In this document: positions 54,287 through 62,719 of the stretch, piece by piece
How the letters are laid out: each line of letters opens with the position of its first letter
Position numbering within the stretch: the first letter of the stretch is position 1
Assembly (NCBI GenBank): GCA_965217265.1
Contig: CBDCHP010000018.1
Coordinates: 930,001 to 994,000 of the forward strand
Direction of reading: 5' to 3'
DNA from: JAGRGG01 sp965217265
GTDB lineage: Bacteria > Pseudomonadota > Alphaproteobacteria > Geminicoccales > Geminicoccaceae
DNA length: 64,000 bases
The notes under the pieces: model-generated
What the model was told of the DNA's origin: nothing
The model's input: only the letters and a program-made list of their open reading frames with translations
Database searches by the model: none
Translations under genes and position numbers: made by a program

Positions 54287-55480
54287 ATGGACATCTTCGC
54301 CAAGTTTCGCCCGATCGTCGAGCGCCGCAGGGCCATCGTGGCGTCCGGCCGCAACCCGTTCGGCCTCACGATCGAGCGCATCCTCTCGCCGACGCTGGGC
54401 GTCATCGAGGGCCGCGAGACCATCCTGGTCGGGACCAACAACTATCTCGGCCTCAGCTTCGATCCGGCCTGCGTCGAGGCGGCGATCGGGGCGACGCGCG
54501 CGGACGGCACCGGCACGACGGGCTCGCGCATCGCCAACGGCTCCTACAAGCGCCACACCGACCTTGAGAATGCCTTTTGCCGCTTCTTCAACCGTGAGCA
54601 CGGCATCGTCTTCACCACCGGCTTTCAGGCCAATCTCGCGACGATCGCGGGCTTGGGCGGTGCCGGCGACGTCATCCTCGCCGACGCCGACAGCCACGCC
54701 AGCATGTGGGACGGCTGTAAGCTGGCCGCGGCCGAGACCGTCGCCTTTCGCCACAACGACCCCGACCACCTCGACCGGCGCCTGTCGCGCCTGAAGGACA
54801 AGGGGGGTGCCCGGCTGATCGTCGTCGAGGGCCTCTACTCCATGCTCGGCGACACGGCCCCCTTGAAGGAGTTCGTCGAGGTCAAGGAGCGTCACGGCGC
54901 CTACCTCCTCGTCGACGAGGCGCACTCGTTCGGCGTCTTCGGCGAGCGCGGCCGCGGCCTCGCCGAGGCCGAAGGCGTCGAAGACGGCGTCGATTTCGTC
55001 GTCGGCACCTTCTCCAAGAGCTTGGCCGGCATCGGCGGCTTCGCCGTCTCGAACCACGCCGGCTTCGAGATGCTGCGCGTCACCTCGCACGCCTACATGT
55101 TCTCGGCCTCGCCCAACCCGGCCGCGATGGCCTCGGTCAAGGCGGCCTTGGGCGAGATCGCGCGCCACCCCGAACTGCGCCGCGCCATCTGGGCCAACGC
55201 CGAACGGCTCTACGCCGGCCTGCAAGATCTGGGCTTCGCGATCGCCTCGCCTCTAAGCCCGGTGATCGCGGTTCGCCTGCCCGACGAGGCGACGGCGGTC
55301 AGGGCCTGGAACCTCCTGATCGAGGGCGGCGTCTACGTCAACCTCGCCCTCCCGCCCGGCACGCCGAACAACGCCTGCCTGCTCCGCTGCAGCCTCTCGG
55401 CGGCGCACACCTTCGAGCAGGTGGATACGGTGCTCTCGCGTTTCGCCGCGATGCAAGAGGGGTTGGCGCTGGCGGCGTGA
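54287..55480 (+). CDS. spt: Serine palmitoyltransferase (alpha-oxoamine synthase)
   Basis: This 397-residue PLP enzyme condenses serine with an acyl thioester to give 3-ketosphinganine, the first sphingolipid step. Visible are NNYLGLSFDP, GTGTTGSRIANGSYKRHTDL, DADSHASMWDG (His137 stacking on PLP), LLVDEAHSFGVFG (Asp210, His213) and the Schiff-base Lys244 in GTFSKSLAGIGG. The local ACP and acyl synthetase favour Spt over KBL or BioF of the same family. The ATG follows AAAAGGAGAAAC. The TGA stop is made by palindromic repeat F. Confidence 0.9.
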   Translation: MDIFAKFRPIVERRRAIVASGRNPFGLTIERILSPTLGVIEGRETILVGTNNYLGLSFDPACVEAAIGATRADGTGTTGSRIANGSYKRHTDLENAFCRFFNREHGIVFTTGFQANLATIAGLGGAGDVILADADSHASMWDGCKLAAAETVAFRHNDPDHLDRRLSRLKDKGGARLIVVEGLYSMLGDTAPLKEFVEVKERHGAYLLVDEAHSFGVFGERGRGLAEAEGVEDGVDFVVGTFSKSLAGIGGFAVSNHAGFEMLRVTSHAYMFSASPNPAAMASVKAALGEIARHPELRRAIWANAERLYAGLQDLGFAIASPLSPVIAVRLPDEATAVRAWNLLIEGGVYVNLALPPGTPNNACLLRCSLSAAHTFEQVDTVLSRFAAMQEGLALAA

Positions 55481-55623
55481 ACGCTTCGCGTGCGCTCGCC
55501 GCGCAGGCTTTTTCTTTTGTTTTTGCTACTTGTCGGTGGAGATTGGCCTCAACGCCGAGGGTCAGCCCCGGCCAAAGTGATAAAAAAGAAAAAAGACTGC
55601 GCGTCAGCGCACGCGAAGCGTTC
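55479..55623 (-). repeat. Palindromic element copy F
   Basis: The left arm is GAACGCTTCGCGTGCGCTCG and the right arm ends GCGCACGCGAAGCGTTC, an almost perfect inverted pair of about 20 bases, with T-rich and A-rich inner blocks. The core GGAGATTGGCCTCAACGCCG is in minus orientation. It separates converging spt and ada. Both stop codons are TGA formed at the two ends: spt at 55478-55480 and ada at 55624-55622. Confidence 0.92.
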
Positions 55624-56647
55624 ACCCTCGCTCACGCGCCAGGATCGCCCGCTTGCGTTCCTCCCCCCAGCGATACCCGCCGCTTCCCCCGTCGCTGCGG
55701 ACGACGCGGTGGCAGGGGATGAGCAGCGCCACCTCGTTCGTGGCGCAGGCGCGGGCGACGGCGCGGGTGGCCTTGGGCGCCCCGATCAGGGCGGCGATTT
55801 CGGCGTAGGTGCGCGTCTCGCCGAGCGGGATCGCGCGCAGCGCCGCCCAGACCCGCGCCTGGAAGGCGGTGCCGCGCACGTCGAGCGGCAGGCCGTGTGC
55901 GGGCGGCGGCTCGGCGCACAAGTCTACGATCGCGGCGACAAGGCCGGCAAAGTCCCTGTCGTCGCCGACCCGCTCGGCGTTGGGAAAACGCGCGCGGAGA
56001 TCCGCGACGAGCGGTTCGGCCGCGTCGCCGAGACTGAGGGCGCAAACCCCCGCCCCCGTCGCCGCGACGAGAACGACGCCGTAGGCGCAATGGGCCGTGG
56101 CGTAACGCACCGTCTCGCCGGCCCCGCCCGCCTTGTAGGCCTTGGGCGTCATGCCGAGCACGGCGTCGCTCGCGGCGTAGAAGCGGCCGGGCGCGTTGAA
56201 GCCGGCGTCGTAGAGGGCGGTCGTCACGTTCGTGCCCGGCGTCAGGGCCGATCGCGCCCGCCCGGCGCGCACGGCGGCGGCGTAGGCCTTGGGCGTCAGC
56301 TTGAGTGCCGCCTTGAACGCGCGGTGCAGCCGGTGCGGGCCAGTACCCAATTGCGCCGCCAAGTCCCGGAGTGCCGGCGGGCTCTCCGCCGCCTCGATCA
56401 GCCGGCAGGCGTCCGCGACGACGGGGTCGACGCTCGGTGCCTCGTCCGGCCGGCAGCGGCGGCAGGGGCGAAACCCGGCCGTGCGCGCCGCCTCGGCGTC
56501 GGCGAAGAAGCGGACATTGTCGCGCTTCGCCCGCTTGGCGCCGCAGTTCGGCCGGCAGTAGATCCCCGTCGTTGTGACGGCGAAGACGAAGCGCCCCGCA
56601 TCGCGCGCGCAAACGGCGGCCCAGCGCTCGGCGTCGGAAGTGAGCAT
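55622..56647 (-). CDS. ada: Ada: bifunctional alkylation-response activator and O6-methylguanine-DNA methyltransferase
   Basis: This 341-residue protein has three parts. The N-terminal zinc methyl-acceptor domain has Cys31, Cys35, Cys62 and Cys65 (TGIYCRPNCGAKRAKRDNV; CRRCRP). An AraC-type helix-turn-helix region follows (DLAAQLGTGPHRLHRAFKAA). The C-terminal DNA methyltransferase has the acceptor Cys312 in IPCHRVVRSDGGSGGYRWG. Methylation of the N-terminal Cys by phosphotriesters turns it into an activator. The ATG at 56647 is used; an upstream extension through palindromic repeat G is rejected. Confidence 0.95.
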   Translation of the reverse strand: MLTSDAERWAAVCARDAGRFVFAVTTTGIYCRPNCGAKRAKRDNVRFFADAEAARTAGFRPCRRCRPDEAPSVDPVVADACRLIEAAESPPALRDLAAQLGTGPHRLHRAFKAALKLTPKAYAAAVRAGRARSALTPGTNVTTALYDAGFNAPGRFYAASDAVLGMTPKAYKAGGAGETVRYATAHCAYGVVLVAATGAGVCALSLGDAAEPLVADLRARFPNAERVGDDRDFAGLVAAIVDLCAEPPPAHGLPLDVRGTAFQARVWAALRAIPLGETRTYAEIAALIGAPKATRAVARACATNEVALLIPCHRVVRSDGGSGGYRWGEERKRAILARERG

Positions 56648-56728
56648 GGCGTTTCTCCGAAAACGTGTTCCGCTTTTGTAGCGGCAGGCGTCTCTAGCTG
56701 CGTCCCGTTCTGCGCGCTTGAATTGGGT

Positions 56729-56869
56729 GAACGCTGCGCGTGCGCTGCCGCGCAGGCTCTTTCTTTTTGCTAGTGTTAACGCAGGAGATAAGCCGTGCCG
56801 CCGAGGGCCAGCCTCGAACAAAGCAAAAAGAAGAGAAAAAGGCCCCGCGCCAGCGGACGCGAAGCGTTA
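56729..56869 (-). repeat. Palindromic element copy G
   Basis: The left arm is GAACGCTGCGCGTGCGCTGC and the right arm ends GCGGACGCGAAGCGTT. The core holds CAGGAGATAAGC and GAGGGCCAGCCTCG, the reverse of the core in copies A and D, so orientation is minus. It lies between ada (start 81 bases away) and the Gfo/Idh gene on the same strand, whose TAA stop (56869-56867) is formed at the right end. Confidence 0.9.
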
Positions 56870-57919
56870 AACCCCAAGCTCCGCCATCGTCACCGGCCGG
56901 CCTTCCTCGATCGAGCGCTCGGCCGCAACGCCCATTGCGACCGCCATCAGGCCGTCGTGTGCCGTGACCCCGGCCGTGCCGGTCCGCGCGGCGGCGGCGA
57001 AGGCGGCGTGTTGGTAGAAGGTCGAGCCGTGGTGCGCGCCGGCGGCGAGCAGTTCGGCCGCGACCGGGACGTGTTCCTGCCTGACATCCAAGGGCGCGCG
57101 CGTGCCGACGATGAGGGTGGAACTCGGGATGCCGCACTCGACCTTGCCCGTATCGCCCACGGCCGCGATCTCTTCCTGGTCGCGCGAGGCCTCGGCGAAC
57201 ATGCACAAATCGAGCATCGCCCGCGCGCCGCCGGCGAAGTCAACGACGACGTAGGCGTTGTCGAGGATGTCGGGGGTGCCTTCGGGATAGCGCTCGTCTT
57301 TGTGGTTCACGTCGCCCGCGCCCGAGGCGTAGACTTTGACCGGCTCGTCTCGGACGATGAGGCGCATCAGGTCGAAGAAGTGGCAGCACTTCTCGACCAT
57401 CGTCCCGCCCGATTGGCAAGCAAAACGGTTCCAGTGCCGCACCTTGTCCAAGAAGGGGTAGCGGTGCTCGCGGATGGCGAGCATCCGCAAGCGCCCGATC
57501 CCGCCCTCGTGGACGTGGCGGACCAGCCGCGCCACCGGTGGCATGAAGCGGTACTCCATCGCCACCCAGGTAAGGGCACTTCGAGCTTGCGCCAGCACCA
57601 GCGCCTCTCGGCAGTCCGCGATCGTCGTGCAGAACGGCTTCTCGACCAGGACCGGCAAGTCGGTCTTGAGCGCGTCGCGCAGGATCTCGACGTGGGTGTG
57701 GTTCGGGCTCGCGATCACCAGCGCCTCGGCGAGGCCGGCATCCAAGAGGTCGCGGTGGTCGGCGAACGTTCGCGTGTATGGCCCCGCCAGCGCCGCCGCC
57801 GCCCTGCGCATCGCGTCGTCCGGGTCGGCCACCGCCACGATCTCGGCCTCGGACAACAAAGCGAGGTTGCGGATGTGTTCCTGGCCCATCATGCCCGAGC
57901 CGATGATCGCGTAACGCAA
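56867..57919 (-). CDS. Gfo/Idh/MocA-family oxidoreductase
   Basis: This 350-residue NAD(P)-dependent oxidoreductase begins LRYAIIGSGMMGQEHIRNLA (Rossmann) and has LVEKPFCTT, the EKP motif of the family, then HFFDLMRLIV near the catalytic His region. I use the TTG at 57919, which lies just before the Rossmann strand and about nine bases after AAGG; the open frame upstream overlaps the divergent aldolase gene. Substrates in this family are usually sugars, inositols or their derivatives. It is divergent from an aldolase and a 2-hydroxyacid dehydrogenase with a 166-base shared promoter region, which suggests a common small pathway. Confidence 0.86.
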   Translation of the reverse strand: MRYAIIGSGMMGQEHIRNLALLSEAEIVAVADPDDAMRRAAAALAGPYTRTFADHRDLLDAGLAEALVIASPNHTHVEILRDALKTDLPVLVEKPFCTTIADCREALVLAQARSALTWVAMEYRFMPPVARLVRHVHEGGIGRLRMLAIREHRYPFLDKVRHWNRFACQSGGTMVEKCCHFFDLMRLIVRDEPVKVYASGAGDVNHKDERYPEGTPDILDNAYVVVDFAGGARAMLDLCMFAEASRDQEEIAAVGDTGKVECGIPSSTLIVGTRAPLDVRQEHVPVAAELLAAGAHHGSTFYQHAAFAAAARTGTAGVTAHDGLMAVAMGVAAERSIEEGRPVTMAELGV

Positions 57920-58085
57920 GGGTCGTGACCTTATTTGACAATTACACGATCGCTTGGTGCCCTCCCGCGGCGGTTTTGGCAAGCTTGGGGACAGGAATCC
58001 CGCCGATCGTCTGCCGTAAGCCGTACCCTGGACAGCTTGTACCCACGCTCCTACCATCGCCGCAAACGTCACGGAAAGGTCGGGC

Positions 58086-58877
58086 ATGCAGGCGAATAAG
58101 CTCAAAGCGGCTTGGGCAGAAGGCAAGAAGACCGTCAACGGCTGGTGCGCGATCCCCAGCTCGTTCTCGGCCGAGGTGATGGCATGCCAGGGCTGGGACA
58201 GCGTCACGATCGACATGCAGCACGGCCTCGTCGGCTATCAGGCGATGACCGAGATGCTGCGCGGCATCGATTCGGCCGGCGTGCCGGCCCTGGTGCGCGT
58301 GCCCTGGGGCGAGCCCGCCGGCGTCATGAAGGCGCTGGACGCGGGTGCTAGCGGCATCATCTGCCCGATGATCGACTCGGTCGCCGAGGCGCGCGCCTTC
58401 GCGTCGTGGTGCCGCTACCCGCCGCTCGGCATGCGCAGCTTCGGCCCGATCCGGGCCGGCATCATCCACGGCGGCGACTACGCCGCCCGCGCCAACGACG
58501 AGGTGCTGGCGCTCGCCATGATCGAGACCAAGCCGGCGTTCGAGGGGCTGGAGGCGATCCTCGACACGCCGGGATTGGACGGGATCTACATCGGCCCGAA
58601 CGACCTCGCCGCATCCTTGGGCATGACCCCCTGCCTGGACCCGGAGGAGGAGGGCATGCTGGAGGCGATCGAGACGATCGTGAAGACGACCAAGGCGCGC
58701 GGCAAGATCGCCGGCATCCACACCGCGAGCACGAGCTTCGCCAAGCGGATGCACGCGCTCGGCTTCGATCAGTGCACGATCCACTCGGACGCGCGGATGA
58801 TCGCCGCGATGTCGCAAGCGACGCTCGACGAGATGCGCGCCGACGGAGGTTCTGGCGCCGCCGGCGTCGGCTACTGA
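58086..58877 (+). CDS. HpcH/HpaI-family aldolase
   Basis: This 263-residue class II pyruvate-type aldolase has AEVMACQGWDSVTIDMQHGL, VPWGEPAGVMKALDAGASGI, MIETKPAFEGLEAI and IGPNDLAASLGM, which carry the metal- and pyruvate-binding residues. Family members split 4-hydroxy-2-oxo acids to pyruvate and an aldehyde. The ATG follows GGAAAGG. It is followed by a 2-hydroxyacid dehydrogenase 14 bases later. Confidence 0.9.
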   Translation: MQANKLKAAWAEGKKTVNGWCAIPSSFSAEVMACQGWDSVTIDMQHGLVGYQAMTEMLRGIDSAGVPALVRVPWGEPAGVMKALDAGASGIICPMIDSVAEARAFASWCRYPPLGMRSFGPIRAGIIHGGDYAARANDEVLALAMIETKPAFEGLEAILDTPGLDGIYIGPNDLAASLGMTPCLDPEEEGMLEAIETIVKTTKARGKIAGIHTASTSFAKRMHALGFDQCTIHSDARMIAAMSQATLDEMRADGGSGAAGVGY

Positions 58878-58891
58878 GGGTTAGGGTGTCT

Positions 58892-59863
58892 ATGAAGGTC
58901 GCCGTCATCGGCAAGATCCGGCAAGAGGGCGTCCGGCTCCTGGAGGAGCGCGGCGACATCGAGACCGTCTTGCTGGAGGAGGTCCCGCCCGAGAAGCTTG
59001 CCGGGGCGATGGGCGACGTCGACGCGATCCTGGTGCGCACGGCCTCGATCACCGCCGAGGTGATCGAGGCCGCACCCAAGCTCAAGGTCGTCTCGCGCCA
59101 CGGCGTCGGCTACGACAACGTCGACCTCGACGCCCTGAACCGGCGGCGCATCCCCTTGTGCGTCTCGGCCACGGCCAACATGGTCGCGGTCGCCGAGCAC
59201 GCGTTCGCGATGATCCTGGCACTCGCCAAGAACCTGCGCGGCCTCGACCGCGCGGTCCGGGCGCGCGACTGGGACTACCGGTTCGAGGCGAACGCGATCG
59301 AACTGTTCGGCCGCACGCTGCTCCTCATCGGCTTCGGCCGCATCGGTCAGGCGCTGGCGCGCCGGGCGCAGGCGTTCGGGATGCACGTCCTCGTCTACGA
59401 TCCCTACGTCGACGACGACGTCTTGGACCAGATGGGCTGCGAGCGCGCCCCGCTCCTGGAGGGCTCGCTCGCCAAGGCGGACGTGGTCAGCCTGCACCTG
59501 CCGCTCGACGGGCAGACGGCCGACCTGCTCGACGCCGGCCGGATTGGCCTGATGAAGGAGGGCGCCATCTTCGTCAACACCGCCCGCGGCGGCCTCGTCG
59601 ACGAGGCGGCGCTGGCGCACGCCTTGAAGACCGGCCGCGTCAAGGGGGCCGGGATCGACGTGTTCGCCAAGGAGCCGCCGTCTACGTCGAGCACGCTTCT
59701 CAAGCAGGACAACGCCATCTTCAGCCCACACAGCGCCGGCGTCACCGACGGCTCGATGCTGCGCATGGCGCTGGAAGCGGCGTCCAACGTCATCGCCGTT
59801 CTCGACGGACGGTTAGATGCGGCCGTCATCGTCAACGCGGAGGCGATCCGGGAGCGGGATTGA
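58892..59863 (+). CDS. D-isomer-specific 2-hydroxyacid dehydrogenase
   Basis: This 323-residue NAD-dependent enzyme has LVRTASITAEVIEAAPKLKV, SRHGVGYDNVDLDAL, the Rossmann motif LLIGFGRIGQALARRAQAFG and NTARGGLVDEAALAHAL. GIDVFAKEPPS follows, and the catalytic His is in FSPHSAGVTDGS. It resembles hydroxypyruvate/glyoxylate or phosphoglycerate dehydrogenase-like enzymes without the ACT domain. The TGA stop is formed at the left end of palindromic repeat H. Confidence 0.91.
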   Translation: MKVAVIGKIRQEGVRLLEERGDIETVLLEEVPPEKLAGAMGDVDAILVRTASITAEVIEAAPKLKVVSRHGVGYDNVDLDALNRRRIPLCVSATANMVAVAEHAFAMILALAKNLRGLDRAVRARDWDYRFEANAIELFGRTLLLIGFGRIGQALARRAQAFGMHVLVYDPYVDDDVLDQMGCERAPLLEGSLAKADVVSLHLPLDGQTADLLDAGRIGLMKEGAIFVNTARGGLVDEAALAHALKTGRVKGAGIDVFAKEPPSTSSTLLKQDNAIFSPHSAGVTDGSMLRMALEAASNVIAVLDGRLDAAVIVNAEAIRERD

Positions 59864-59996
59864 ACGCTTGCGCGTGCGCTGGGCGCGCGGCCTTCTTTTT
59901 TCTCTTTTTGTCTTGTCCGAGGCTGGCTTCGGCGTTGAGGCCAAGTTCAAGAACAAAGTTGCAAAAAGAAGAAAAAGAGGCCACGCGCCAGCGTTC
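59862..59996 (+). repeat. Palindromic element copy H
   Basis: The left arm is GAACGCTTGCGCGTGCGCTG; the right arm is shortened (CACGCGCCAGCGTTC). The inner T-rich and A-rich blocks are kept and the core GTCCGAGGCTGGCTTCGGCG is in plus orientation. It separates the converging 2-hydroxyacid dehydrogenase and blh genes, whose TGA stops (59861-59863 and 59997-59995) are made by its two ends. Confidence 0.9.
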
Positions 59997-60960
59997 AATC
60001 CGTACCGCAACGCCACCGCGCGACGAGAAAATCGAGCAGCACGTGCGGCAGGGTCAGGGCGGCGAGGCCCTGGATGGTGAGGGCGAGGAGGCGCTCGGGC
60101 GTCGGTCCGGCGTAGAGCGGCCATAAGCCCGCGCCCAATGCGAATGTCAGCGCCGCCACGGGGAGGGAGTACAGGACGACGTCTCGGAACGAGGCGACGC
60201 GCGGGGCCAGTCGGGGGTTGCGCGCCAGCGCCGTCATGTGCCGCGGTGCGTGCAGGCAGACGAAGTACAAGGCGAAAGCGTTCAGCGGCGGGAGAAGGGC
60301 GAACGCGGCGACGAGCGCACCCGCCTCGCCCGCCGTTCGCAGGCGACGGTTTCGAACGGTGTGCGCGAGCCAGATCGCGGCCAGGACGGCCCAGACCCAG
60401 GCGGCACCCGACAGCCACGCCGGCGGTTCGGGCATGGCCGTGCCCGTCACCACGGCGAAGACGCGCGCGAAGCCCTTGGGTCGCAGCAGCACGGGCGCCG
60501 CGATCGGCAAGGCGCCCCGCACCACGACGTCGAGGAAGTTGCCACGGTCTGGCCCCGCGTCCTCCGAGCCGAAGTGCCAGACCGTGACGGCGAAGAAGGC
60601 CGTGAGCGTCGCCAGCGGTGCCATTCGCCAAGCGATGAGCACCGCGGCCGAGAGCGACAGGTAGGGCACGCCGAAGACGAGGAACCACCGATACGGGCCG
60701 AAGCGCTGCCGCATCCGGGGGCGCACGATCTCAGTATCGAGCGCCCCGTGCGGGACGCCGAGCAGGATGACGGCCGCGAGCACCACGATCCAGCGCGGCC
60801 CTTCGGGCAGCACGGTCGAGAGGACGAGCGGGACGGCAGCGAGCGCCGACAACGTCCAAGGTCGATCGAGCAAGGCATGGCCCGACCGCTCGCCGGATCG
60901 AAGCCGGGGCCGCGGCGCCGCGCCGAATGGGTCGGCCACGCCTTGCATCTCACGCGACAT
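59995..60960 (-). CDS. blh: Brp/Blh-family beta-carotene 15,15'-dioxygenase
   Basis: This 321-residue inner-membrane enzyme cleaves beta-carotene to two retinal molecules, the rhodopsin chromophore. Conserved His motifs are GVPHGALDTE, VTVWHFGSEDAGP, VCLHAPRHMTAL and TLPHVLLDFLVARW, set in about eight hydrophobic segments. The ATG at 60960 follows GGTGAGG; a GTG four codons upstream is possible. It lies 51 bases downstream of the rhodopsin frame on the same strand, so the pair forms a retinal-plus-opsin unit. This gene appears intact. Confidence 0.92.
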   Translation of the reverse strand: MSREMQGVADPFGAAPRPRLRSGERSGHALLDRPWTLSALAAVPLVLSTVLPEGPRWIVVLAAVILLGVPHGALDTEIVRPRMRQRFGPYRWFLVFGVPYLSLSAAVLIAWRMAPLATLTAFFAVTVWHFGSEDAGPDRGNFLDVVVRGALPIAAPVLLRPKGFARVFAVVTGTAMPEPPAWLSGAAWVWAVLAAIWLAHTVRNRRLRTAGEAGALVAAFALLPPLNAFALYFVCLHAPRHMTALARNPRLAPRVASFRDVVLYSLPVAALTFALGAGLWPLYAGPTPERLLALTIQGLAALTLPHVLLDFLVARWRCGTD

Positions 60961-61011
60961 ACGATGCCTCACCAGACGTCCATCGTTACCGGCAGGGCAA
61001 ACGATCGAGCT

Positions 61012-61785
61012 TTATGCCGCCGCCGCCGGCCGAGGCACGGTGCGGCGCGGTTCGGTGACCACCGTGTCGTGCTCGTACAGGTCGCGATCGATGACTTTGG
61101 AGCGCGAGACCACCGCCATCAGGCCGTAGACAACCTTCGCGGTGAAGTCGAGGAGCGCGATCGCCGCCGTGGTGATCGTCGGATCGACGAGCTTGAGGCC
61201 GTCGGTGCCGACGAGGAGCACGAGCGGGTAGATCAGCCAGATGACGGAGAGGATTGCGGCGTTGCGCTTGAAGTTTGCCCGCACGTCGTCGCGCTCCTTG
61301 GCGTTCTCCTGCTTGAGCATCCCCCAGATCACGTAGTAGACGGCCAAGAACGCGCCGCACGAGATCAAATACCACGTCCACTTGATCCAGGGCGTGGTCG
61401 AGAGCCCGAAGAAGAGCGCGGTGGCGATCATCAGCACGTCGGCGCCGATCAGGCCGAACACGGCGCCGCGCCGGCGCAGGCCGGTGTGCATTGCGGAGGA
61501 GGCGAGGGCGAAGAGCAGGATCGGCGTGGTGAACGTCCAATCAAGGTAGCGGGCGAAGTAGAACGTCGTCTACGCTGTCGCCGGATCGGCCCCGAACGGC
61601 AGCTCGATGCTGCCCTGGCCGCAGGCCATGGCGAAGTAGGACGAGGCGGCGATGATCGGCACGAGGCCGTGCAGGATGCCGTCCGTCTCCTCGTCCGCCG
61701 TGCGCTTCTTGGCGGTGAGGAGGATCGCGGCCGCGCCGACCGCCATGCCGGCGAGCGCCAGCCAAAGCCAAAACTCAACTGCCAT
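61012..61785 (-). pseudogene. Microbial rhodopsin gene with one in-frame TAG at codon 72
   Basis: A single reading frame of 257 codons from the ATG at 61785 (ribosome site AAAGGGAAA) has the normal rhodopsin length, with TAG at 61572-61570. Before it: MAVEFWLWLALAGMAVGAAA and IAASSYFAMACGQGSIELPF (helices A and B). Directly after it: FYFARYLDWTFTTPILL, the helix C signature, with Asp82 as Schiff-base counterion, Thr86, and Ala93 where pumps have a proton donor. The retinal Lys217 and Asp213 are in LLDFTAKVVYG. No frameshift or other stop is present. It may be a recent pseudogene, a read-through gene or a sequencing error. An ATG at codon 99 cannot make a working opsin. Confidence 0.88.
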
Positions 61786-62130
61786 GTTAGTTTCCCTTTG
61801 CGAAAAGCATCCCTCGACTGGGATGCCGACCACTCGGCGAAAACGCCGCGCAATCAGGGAAGTTGCCTGCTCTCAGTTGCGTTAAACGCCGTTAACTTAG
61901 CTTGGGTTGATTGCTGGTTGTCGGCGACAGGACTTGGTGCCTTCTCCGATACATGTCATCCTACCGATACGCCCAGCGGGGGGTCATGAAGGAAAGCCGT
62001 TAGGCTCCTGTTCGCATAAGTCGGATTGATTTCACCCATGCAGCGAATTAGCACACGATGTGGCAGGTTTGCCTTTGGTCCATGTGTCGACGCATCACCT
62101 TAGCCATCGACCCTCTCTCATGAACCGGCC
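61786..62130. other. Intergenic region upstream of rhodopsin
   Basis: This 345-base region should hold the rhodopsin promoter on the minus strand and the end of the DUF2062 transcript. It includes short symmetrical runs such as GCGTTAAACGCCGTTAAC (near 61880). I see no gene and no strong promoter match. Confidence 0.35.
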
Positions 62131-62622
62131 TCACGCCACCGGCTGGCCCGGCGCCGGCAGGCGGCGGCGGCGGCGGGCCTGCAAGAAGGCCTCGAAGCGG
62201 TTGCCGAGGTAGCGCCCGGCGAAGTAGCCGCCGAGCATGAACGGGATCGAGCCCAGCCACAGGGCGGCGAGCAGGGTCCAGCCCATCTCGGTGATCGAGC
62301 CGAGCGAGCCCAAGCGTTCCATCGACCACTCGCCGGTGCAATGCATGACGCCGCAGCCGAGCTGGTAGTAGACAAAGTAGGTCGGCCCCATCGTCAGCGG
62401 GTTGACGACGAGGCTGCCGACGACGGCGGGCGGCAGGCTGAGCTTGGGGTTGAAGAAACGGTTCCAGAGCAGGCAGACGCCGAGGCACAGGACGACCTGC
62501 AGGCCCACCGTCGGCGAGAAGCCGATCACCGTGCCGATCGCGAGCGAGCGGCCGATCGTGCCCGGCGTGTAGCTGCGCGAGCGCCACGTCCGCAGCAAGG
62601 GCCGCATGATCTTGAACTTCAT
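62131..62622 (-). CDS. DUF2062-family membrane protein
   Basis: This 163-residue protein has the DUF2062 pattern: an early GTIGRSLAIGTVIGFSPTVG, then helices (LQVVLCLGVCLLW; VVGSLVVNPLTMGPTYFVYY), and a late IPFMLGGYFAGRYLGNRFEA. I use the ATG at 62622 (MKFKIMRPLLRTWRS); a GTG two codons earlier is possible. It is an inner-membrane protein of unknown function, common in Proteobacteria. Confidence 0.88.
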   Translation of the reverse strand: MKFKIMRPLLRTWRSRSYTPGTIGRSLAIGTVIGFSPTVGLQVVLCLGVCLLWNRFFNPKLSLPPAVVGSLVVNPLTMGPTYFVYYQLGCGVMHCTGEWSMERLGSLGSITEMGWTLLAALWLGSIPFMLGGYFAGRYLGNRFEAFLQARRRRRLPAPGQPVA

Positions 62623-62719
62623 TGGCACGAACCTGCCCGCCTCAAAACCTCAAGAAGAAAACAACGATCGGGTGAGAGATGCGTTGCGCGGCCGCGAGAA
62701 ACAATGCTGAAGCCGCGCC

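Noticed and set aside
56648..56821. N-terminal extension of Ada through palindromic repeat G
   Set aside because: Repeat-derived; the ATG at 56647 gives the normal Ada start.
57920..58216. Upstream extension of the Gfo/Idh protein by 99 codons
   Set aside because: It overlaps the divergent aldolase gene and has no similarity; the Rossmann motif begins just after the TTG at 57919.
61012..61491. Calling the downstream rhodopsin part as an independent short gene
   Set aside because: Its first ATG lies after helix C, so it would lack the counterion region; the same frame continues upstream across the TAG to a good start.
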